NCBI GenBank assembly: GCA_000507305.1 | Contig: DF239907.1 | Coordinates: forward strand, 62,001-126,000 | Length of the DNA stretch: 64,000 bases | DNA from: Breviolum minutum Mf 1.05b.01 | Lineage: Eukaryota; Sar; Dinophyceae; Suessiales; Symbiodiniaceae | Direction: 5' to 3' | Shown: piece after piece, positions 57,291 to 64,000 of the stretch | Layout of the letters: each line of letters starts with the position of its first letter | How positions within the stretch are numbered: the first letter of the stretch is position 1 | Program-made: the position numbers and the translations under genes | The notes under the pieces: model-generated | The model's input: only the letters and a program-made list of their open reading frames with translations | Databases searched by the model: none | Told to the model about the DNA's origin: nothing

Positions 57291-59147
57291 CAGGACTGCA
57301 AGTTCTGCGTGACCGTGGCCAATCCTCAAGCTGATGATTCTCCACTCATCGCAGTGTCAGAGGAGTTTGAGACGATGACAGGTTACAGCAGGAGTGAGAT
57401 CCTAGGTGTCAACTGCAGATTCCTCAATCAAGGAGTGGATATGAATCCACAGGACCGATCCGTGACAACAGCACATAAGGGATAAGCTTCAAAAATCTTC
57501 AAAACCTAAGAAAACAGACCAAAAGGTTATTCCCACTTTTGATTTCCACTTTTCCCGCTTTGCTTCTCTGCCCTTGGGGTTTTGACTCTTGCTTTGTTGC
57601 AGCTTTTGGATGCTGATACTTTGTCTTTTCTGGCTTGAATGAGAATCTCTGGCATTTTTGGTCTTTCCGTTCTTATTTGCTCCAGCTTCTGCAAATTTTG
57701 ACTGTGCAAAGGAATGTTCGCGATTTATTTTGATGAGAGAAAGCGAGTGTTGAAGTCATGTGCAAATCGTCAGTATTTCTATCCTGTGTGTGTTATACCC
57801 ACTGTGGACACAGTATGTTTGTTCAAGAAGGTGTACTCTAGGTTTAGGACCTGCGCATGACTTCTAGAGTGAATGTCAGTGTTCCACTGGGATTTGAGTG
57901 ACTTGTGCAGAATGTCGCTTGGCCTCATGTTGCTCTATCACATGTTTTTGGTATAGGCTGTACTGGTACATTGGGAGATGCAACATGTGTGTTTGAATGT
58001 GTTTGATTCTGCTGTCAAAAAAAGCTTGTTTGAACTCGGCTTTCCACTACGAAACGCGTGGCAAGCAGACGCAGGTGCCTGGTAGTTCCAGTAGGAAATC
58101 TATGTTTTCAGTCGTACCTTCCCAGTCCGAGTACTGTATCAAATATCACCAGTATCTCAATATCTTTGTCCATAGCACAATAGCGAGATGCTCTTGAGGA
58201 AATCGCAGAAATTGAGTCAATCCTAGGATCCTGACAATATATTGTCCACTGTAGGTGGGGTTACGAGAAATGAAAGAAAATGAACCGAAACAAAAGTAAC
58301 CCAAGAAAGCAAAGGAAGAGGAAGATTAAGCCTTCCGTAAAATTCGGAGATGGTTGCAGTTTCATTTATTTTCCAATGAAACTTGTTTACACTAAAACCA
58401 AGTCAGGGCTGGTTGGTATGCCATACCAAGCTGTGCTGATGACATTTGGTTGCCTTAGACTCTTGCACAACACTTCTCGTTCCAATACAGGACCTGGTAC
58501 ATTTGCGCGAAGCCAGTGTAAGTGGTGCACCCTTCACCGCTATTCTTCCAAACCGAAAGAGGTCTGGGGAGCTGTTCCTGAATTTACTGGATGTGCGCGG
58601 TCTTACAGTGGCACGAACCCATACTCAAAATAGTCCAAGTTTTTATTTTGTGTCTTCAAACTACATTAGTAAGCCAGATAGAATACTGCTTGATGGGATA
58701 TGTTGTTTTTAATTATCCATTACTTTTGGTATCCGGTGACCAAATCAAGGAAACAAAAAGACAGGCGAGGAGCTTTGGTATTTGATCGGTATCCAGGCTG
58801 ATGTCTCGGAGCTAGGCGATGAGCAGGTACCTGATGATCATTTCACGGAGCTTCAGCTGATGTCGGATTTCATCAGAGACAAAATAATCACAGAGTTGTC
58901 ACAGTACGCCCTAAGTACTGAAACTGACAGCGCGTCCCGGTTTGAGCTCCTCCCAAGACCTGAGTGGAGACCAGGAGTACGCCTAGGGAGTCGACAGTTG
59001 AGTGCAACTCCTTCAAGACCTGCTACAAAGACACGATCGCAAAAGCAAACCGGAGGAATGAAGCTCGGGCTTCTTGGCATTGTGGCCATTGGAGCTGTCA
59101 GTGTTTTTTTGGTGTTACACCAGAGGCGTGCACTAAGACCCAAATGA
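57291..59147 (+). CDS. LOV (blue-light) domain protein with C-terminal membrane anchor
   Basis: Three exons join in frame. Exon A (about 57291-57452) reads FCVTVANPQADDSPLIAVSE, then FETMTGYSRSEILGVNCRFL, the LOV hallmark with the flavin-adduct cysteine in NCRFL. Exon B (58491-58599) reads LVHLREASVSGAPFTAIL, then SGELFLNLLDVR, the central beta strands. Exon C (58765-59147) reads ELWYLIGIQADVSEL, the last strand, then a helical stretch, a basic segment and a hydrophobic span (MKLGLLGIVAIGAVSVFLVL) followed by RRALRPK and TGA. The A-B junction is GA-AG with ACAGGACC at both ends; B-C is GT-AG. The LOV core is complete and FMN binding with a cysteinyl adduct is expected. No kinase or cyclase follows, so the output must lie N-terminally (upstream exons not found) or act through the membrane tail. 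Confidence 0.85.
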
Positions 59148-60702
59148 GTCAGACAAAGCACAGTGCGAAGAAAAAGAACCAACCTGCAGAGGTTTCGTGT
59201 CATCAAGGTGATGAACTGTGCCTTTTTGGAGAGGGTTTTCAGTTTTCCTTCAATGCACTGAGCAAGAACAGATGCATTAGGTGTGTATGGTTTGAGTGCG
59301 CGTGTTTTTGCAAAATCCCGAAGACTTGTCCAACGACCCACAACCCTATTTACGTCTATTTCTTCTTTGATTCTTTAGGTATAATTTTTGATGTTGGAAA
59401 ATATAAAATTGTAAAGCTTCCTTTTACCAATTAAATATCTCATTTTTTGGGTTGTAAATGTTTGAAACATTTGAGATATCAAAAATATGAAAATGACTCA
59501 CCAACAAATCCCCCAAATCGTTGAACCGGAGAATTCCGCTTGCAAGTATCAACTCTTAGGGGACAACAGCGGTTGGCTTTTCGGGAGTTGTTTTTCTTTG
59601 TATCCCTACCACCTAAACTTATCTAAGAACCAACATTTTGGCAGACCGCGTGCCTTTTATAATATTATGTTCATTTATATATTGCATGGCTGAACAGTTT
59701 AAGTTTGTTTTCAGTCGAATACAATGTTCGCGTGTGGCTCAGGAGAGCGCACGCACTAAAAAAGTGTGTCTCTCATCATCTTGCAATGTCCAGAGTCAAA
59801 AATACGGGTTACAAAGCATCAAATCAGACAGTATTCCCTTCAAGGACACATAGTTAGCAGGTTCAAAACATTGCATGTTCCTTTTCATTTCCATGTTTGA
59901 ACCGTCTGTCGTGTGCTTTGTTGTGAGTCCCTACAACCAACTTTCAAAGCATGCAGTATTTCCTCCTGGCTGGAGTTGTGGTTGCAGTAGCTTGGAGCAA
60001 CGATAAAACATGTTTGAATTCAAAACTAAAGCCACATAACATAATCATGAATTCTCATTGTTGTGTCATGTTTATTTAAGTTTTGAATTACTTGCAGTAC
60101 TCCTCTTACTTGATCGGCTTCGAGATCCACATTCAACCCTTTTTGTTTTTCTGAGGTTTGGGTGAAGTAAATCTGAAGAACTCCATAGCATCCTGTACCT
60201 CTCCCACCTAAAACTGGCCATGAGTTCGCATAAAGCTCTTTGTGCAGTGCAGCTTGCCTCCAAATCACCTTGCAGCACCACAATACCGTGTTTTGAGGCC
60301 ATCACTTTGATTGTTGGGCTCATTTTCATCAAGTCTTCTCCTCGACATCAAGCACCATCTGAGATAGACTTGGAGCTGGGAGTTCAGACCCCAATTGTTC
60401 TGTTTTTCTTCATGTGAGCCAACTCGGATACAGAGACTTTTGAAACCATTGATTACAGGTGCACCTTGTCACTTCCGATTCACAAAGTGCGTGGACAGTG
60501 CCACAAGAGGCTGGATTTAGAGTCTCAGTTTCATGAATACACCAACACACAAGAGTGGCACCTTATTTCACTTGAGATGCATTTTGTTTCGGTGCTCGGA
60601 AAAGAATCTCCCGTTTTTCATTTTGACAAATCTAATTCGGTGACAATGACGATGACGACAGTGACGAGGATGACAGTTGATGCTACCGGGCCGATTTTGT
60701 GC
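59148..60702. other. Stretch after the LOV gene, no firm gene
   Basis: 59148-60450 holds no convincing exon. At 60459-60535 a tacag|G acceptor is followed by VHLVTSDSQSAWTVPQEAGF, which is open to a TGA and may be an exon. An acidic triplet-rich piece at 60640-60680 (gatgacgacagtgacgagg) could encode Asp/Glu/Ser. Confidence 0.3.
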
Positions 60703-60801
60703 TAGGTGAAAGCCGAAACACCTGTTGAGATTACTTCTAAGACACCTGCTGCGAAGGCGCTGGATATTCTCAGAAGACTGCATATAGCAATGGACATGTG
60801 A
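60703..60801 (+). CDS. Possible exon of an unidentified gene
   Basis: After a gctag|G acceptor the + strand reads VKAETPVEITSKTPAAKALD and continues ILRRLHIAM. The TP..KALDxLRRL pattern recalls the helix before the catalytic domain of class I cyclic-nucleotide phosphodiesterases, but no HD metal-binding motif is found in the window, so I do not name it. Confidence 0.3.
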
Positions 60802-60814
60802 AAATGATTGTGGG

Positions 60815-60975
60815 TGTTTTTAGCTTGAAGTTGCTGTTTGTCGGGTCATGCCTCACCTGGCAAGAGTAAGCTACCTGCGACTTTTTAATGAGATGATGGC
60901 AAGGCGACAATNGGTTGCTTTTAGCTTGAAGTTGCTGTCTGTCGGGTCATGCCTCACCTGGCAAGAGTAAGCTGT
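60815..60975. repeat. Short direct duplication, offset 101 bp, with an N
   Basis: About 55 bp (tagcttgaagttgctgt, cgggtcatgcctcacctgg, caagagtaagct) occurs at 60818-60872 and again at 60919-60973 with one or two differences. A single undetermined base at 60912 lies just before the second copy, so the duplication may reflect a join of overlapping contigs. Confidence 0.75.
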
Positions 60976-61432
60976 CCAATCAAAGTTGTTGCTGTAGGGG
61001 CCAGGTTGCTATATTACTGTAGATGTTTTGTTGGGATTCAATCTGTATGCGTACTCTCATGCGGGTGAGGAATATCCAACCTGAACATATTTCCTTTCAA
61101 CAAATAGTTGCTTGTGACAAGACAATTTGAACAACAATCAAATTCAGGTGCTGAGCATTGAATGCCGCATTCAGTCACCCAAATGCCGCCTTCAGTCATC
61201 CAAAGGTGCGGCGTCCATCCACCCAAAAGATCATAAATTGTGTCGGCACCATATGCCCATTCAAGAATACCGCGTTGTAGCTCCTTGCGATTCTCAGAAA
61301 TGGTGTCAGGCTTTTGTGACATCCAGCCGATGTGGACGGATGTTTCTGAGTACCTCGAGGACTGTTTTATTCCATTTTGATGTCATTCGTTGGCTGAGCA
61401 CTTTGAACCTGTCAGTCAAGTAAGATGTTTGG

Positions 61433-61920
61433 GTGTCAAAGGGCGCGACACATTACCGTTGCCAGATCCCAGAGCTGGAACAGCTTTCTTTCTGCAAGAA
61501 GCACGACTGGTTTCGGAAGTTCACAGCTATAGAGCTGCGACGCGGCCAGAGGGTACGGTGCCCAAGATTTTGCCCTTTTCCAGACGTGTTTACGGGAACA
61601 GTCACCACTATTCCATGCTATTTCAAGTATCTGGGTAAGCCTCTTCACAATTCCCAACCCTGCATTAGGCCAATGAGGTATGCGATTCTTCACATTTTGT
61701 TCTTGCAAGGCAATAGAAGAGAAATTTTTGCTCGCGAGAGCCTTACTAGAAAAGCACAGGCCTGCCGTGTTTTCTCAAGGCCGTTGCGTTTGTATTCAAT
61801 TTTACGAAGAAGTTTCTTGCAGAAGTGTTTGCCTTTGTTGCAGATCAAAATTGTCGTTGCCGACATAGCTGCTCCACTGTCCACTTCGTCTTCTGCCAGT
61901 TTGAGGATGGGGAGACTGTC
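61433..61920 (+). CDS. Possible two-exon Tudor-like segment of an unidentified gene
   Basis: A first open piece (about 61441-61620) reads KHDWFRKFTAIELRRGQRV, then RCPRFCPFPDVFTGTVTTIP. A second, in another frame after ttgcag (about 61845-61925), reads TVHFVFCQFEDGETVTG. Together they fit a small beta-barrel pattern, GxxVxC...GTV...VxFxDGExV, as in Tudor/Agenet-like or SH3-like domains. Competing frames are also open in both pieces, so this is tentative. Confidence 0.28.
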
Positions 61921-62225
61921 ACAGGCAAACGGTCGACGAATTCTTGGCTCTCAAACCAAAATTCCTTGGCTCTCAAACGAGATTTTTAGTATGTTTACTG
62001 TAGTTTTATACGTTGTTAGGTTCAGCCGTCAGGGCACTACATGCTTCTCTTAAGCAGTCACTATAAGATTCTATAATACACGTTGTGATGTACTATGATT
62101 ATCCTATGCGATCATAAGATGCCGATAGAATAATTGAATAGAAGATGCAGATAGAATTGCAAAGCACTTACTATCGGGTATGATTGCGGAAGATGTAGAC
62201 TTGGCCAATTGTCAAACTGCCTGAG

Positions 62226-62462
62226 TCATTTGGTCTGTCGGTTGATGTTCCAGTTTTGCCAGGCAGTTGATGAAGTCCTCTTCGGACCCTTCAGAGTGCA
62301 GCTTGTGCTAGCCCTTCTCACAGCTTTGGTGGTGGCTTTTTGTGCTGGACTTCCGTTCGCTGTTTTGGGATGGTTCTGGAGATGGATTTGGTCCAGCACT
62401 TTCTCCTGCACCTTGGCAGCCTTCACAAGTTGTGATGAGGTGGATGGAGGTTGATCATTCAT
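62226..62462 (-). CDS. Open stretch, strand undecided, no known family
   Basis: The minus strand reads a Lys/Ser/Thr-rich soluble-type protein (KAAKVQEKVLDQIHLQ, then PAQKATTKAVRRASTS), while the plus strand over the same bases reads a strongly hydrophobic product (VQLVLALLTALVVAFCAG). Only one can be right. The minus reading is favoured weakly because the next gene to the right is also on that strand. Confidence 0.25.
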   Translation of the reverse strand: MNDQPPSTSSQLVKAAKVQEKVLDQIHLQNHPKTANGSPAQKATTKAVRRASTSCTLKGPKRTSSTAWQNWNINRQTK

Positions 62463-62703
62463 GATTGTTCATGTATTGATTTGTATTGCATGTTCATATT
62501 TTTTCAAATCATTTAGTCGATTTTTCATGAAATTATCACAATTTGTCAAGAGTTTCTATAGATGATGGCTGAAATCACGTGAGCAGCTTGTGACTGAGCC
62601 CTCAGTGATGCTTTTTGATCTTGTTGCCCCTCGCTTAGTCAATTAGTAAAGTCTTTTTGGGCAAGTCAAATGCTTGCATGGATTGGGCTAGACTTAGATT
62701 GGA

Positions 62704-63204
62704 ATGAACATGACGAAACCTCTGCATGCCTTGGAAATGTACCACTCAAACTCTGCGCTTGCCTCAGGTGGTGCTACTTCCGCGGAGGGAGGCCTGGAGT
62801 GTTCAAGCTGTTTGCGCAAAGCAGTTCGCTTCAATTTGATGATGCATCCAGAGTCAGTATCTCACCACCTGCAGAAAGCACGGGCAAAAATCACATTGCC
62901 CACCAGAGCATTTCTCTCGACTCCACTCTTTTTGCTTTCCAGTGACTTTTTGTTGCTTCAGTGGGCACTTGGGCTGGTGAGGTGGCTGCATCTCTTCCAA
63001 GCATTGCCAGCAGCCCCAGCACAACCTCACACTTTTCGAAAGCTCCTGGAGGAACGAGGTGAATTGGCAAGAAGAGCTGCTGCTTGGCCTTTCAGTTTCT
63101 TTTGCTCTGATGATGAAGTGAAGAAGGTAGTCAAACACATTCCAAGATCCGCTGTTGCATTTGCTGAAGTCAATGGTCATTTGAGGCTAAGACTGGCAAA
63201 TTGA
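62704..63204 (+). CDS. Open reading frame of 166 codons, unidentified
   Basis: The frame from ATG 62704 to TGA 63204 contains coding-like pieces (GLECSSCLRKAVRFNLMMH; RKLLEERGELARRAAAWPF; KHIPRSAVAFAEVNGHLRLR) and a hydrophobic middle (LFLLSSDFLLLQWALGLV). The minus strand is open over 62854-63180 too. There is no intron sign and no family match that I can name. It may be a real exon or an intronless small gene. Confidence 0.3.
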   Translation: MNMTKPLHALEMYHSNSALASGGATSAEGGLECSSCLRKAVRFNLMMHPESVSHHLQKARAKITLPTRAFLSTPLFLLSSDFLLLQWALGLVRWLHLFQALPAAPAQPHTFRKLLEERGELARRAAAWPFSFFCSDDEVKKVVKHIPRSAVAFAEVNGHLRLRLAN

Positions 63205-63261
63205 AAGCGACACAGGCTCTGTGCCGAGCCGAGCTGTAATGATTTCAAGTGCAGAAGATCG

Positions 63262-63303
63262 ATAGAGAGAGAGAGAGAGGGAAAAAAGAAAAAGAAAGAA
63301 GAG
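63262..63303. repeat. Purine-only GA-repeat tract
   Basis: A gatagagagagagagaggg run followed by aaaaaagaaaaagaaagaag gives about 40 bases of pure purine just outside the stop codon of the minus-strand gene at 63311. Confidence 0.85.
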
Positions 63304-63310
63304 ATCTCTC

Positions 63311-63674
63311 TTAGGAAGTTGTTCCATGTTCATGTTCATCGTCTAAGTAATGTCTAAGCTCGAAGATTTTATTCCTATGCAATTGTCCTTCGTATAAGAC
63401 TGGGAGCACAGAAAAGCTGTGTACATTCACAATCATTTTGGAACCACCATTTGAGGAAACACCACCTCTTCGCACTGCCCTTTTTTGCAAGGCCGTGCCA
63501 AGCTCACCCACATCTGAGACCTCGGAAACTCAGCCATCAGAGGTGACGTACTCCCTGAAATGATTTTTATTGATCTGAACAATCGATGTCAGCCGACTGC
63601 TTCAAATACCTCAATGGGACCTTCATCTAACTTGGTGATGTTTAGTGAAAACTCAGAGTGACAATCTTTGAAAC
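63311..63674 (-). CDS. 3' end of an unidentified minus-strand gene, two exons
   Basis: On the minus strand an exon at 63674-63610 (acceptor tttag|G; KDCHSEFSLNITKLDEGPIE; donor gtattt) joins in frame to an exon at 63520-63311 (acceptor ccgag|G; VSDVGELGTALQKRAVRRGG, then KMIVNVHSFSVLPVLYEGQL, then LRHYLDDEHEHGTTS, stop TAA). Junction sites and phase agree. The protein family is not recognised. An earlier exon probably lies at about 63850-63775 (GKPSGSEVHPGKFLRLMF). The gene continues beyond the right edge. Confidence 0.5.
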
Positions 63675-64000
63675 CTAAAAAAACGTGTTGGTAAAAGTGT
63701 CGTTTTGTAGAAAAAGCTTGATGCCATGATGCTAGTGGTTGGTTAAAGAAACTGTATCCGATGTTTGCAGTTAAGAACATCAATCTTAGAAACTTCCCAG
63801 GATGGACCTCACTTCCTGAAGGTTTGCCAAAACCCGTTTTGGATATATATTTTTTCAAAATGGACGGCCCAGATCATTTTGAGGATTTATTTGTAGACAG
63901 TTTGAGGGAATGGACTGTCTCCTTCTAACAATCATGTTTCAGTCAGCAAACGTAGCTTCCAGGGCCCTGTTGTCAACGAATAACGAATGTCTCAAGCCCT

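Noticed and set aside
1-64000. Dinoflagellate spliced-leader relics (ccgtagccattttggctcaag)
   Set aside because: I looked for the 3' half of the leader on the + strand and saw no convincing match; the nearest (catcattttggctcttg at about 12461) is only partial.
1-64000. tRNA, rRNA, riboswitch or bacterial operon features
   Set aside because: None was recognised by eye; the sequence is intron-rich eukaryotic DNA. A tRNA covariance search would be needed to exclude a tRNA gene.

Overview
The window looks like nuclear DNA of a dinoflagellate, most likely a Symbiodiniaceae-type (Suessiales) genome. The evidence is short exons joined by introns whose 5' ends must be GT, GC or GA for the reading frame to continue, acceptors that nearly always read AG|G, plant-like spacing of large genes, and a copia-class polyprotein of a kind familiar from these algae. 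No prokaryotic features, tRNA or rRNA genes were recognised.

Region 1 (about 0.36-36.6 kb, + strand) is one giant axonemal dynein heavy chain gene. It enters from the left with its N-terminal tail missing and runs through linker, AAA1-AAA4, stalk with microtubule-binding tip, AAA5, AAA6 and C-terminal domain. I could place roughly 100 exon cores of about 30-170 bp. One intron carries two tandem arrays (TACTAC-rich and a 16-bp unit) and another carries a GAT microsatellite. Conserved motifs are present and in frame where I checked; I cannot prove that every exon is intact.

Region 2 (38,430-46,753) is a full-length Ty1/copia LTR retrotransposon of 8,324 bp with apparently identical 323-bp LTRs, an initiator-Met-like primer binding site and one uninterrupted 2,512-codon gag-pol frame: CCHC gag, DTGA protease, DD35E integrase, RVT_2 reverse transcriptase and RNase H. 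Between protease and integrase lie two unusual things: a 189-codon out-of-frame ORF that reads as a real folded domain, and an in-frame divergent methyltransferase-like domain. An assembly gap (47,091-47,259) follows, then the 3' 83 bp of another copy of the same LTR.

Region 3 (about 48-64 kb) is gene-poor or poorly recognisable. It contains scattered + strand exon-like segments of at least one unidentified gene (48.3-53.6 kb), a C-rich repeat field (54.4-55.9 kb), a three-exon LOV photoreceptor gene ending in a transmembrane anchor (57.3-59.1 kb), further exon-like segments including a possible Tudor-like fold (60.7-61.9 kb), and the 3' end of a minus-strand gene at the right edge (63.3-63.7 kb).

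The dynein would power ciliary or flagellar motion and the LOV protein would sense blue light at a membrane; nothing in the window ties them into one pathway. The retrotransposon is the most unusual object here. All exon limits are conceptual splicing by eye and may be off by several bases.
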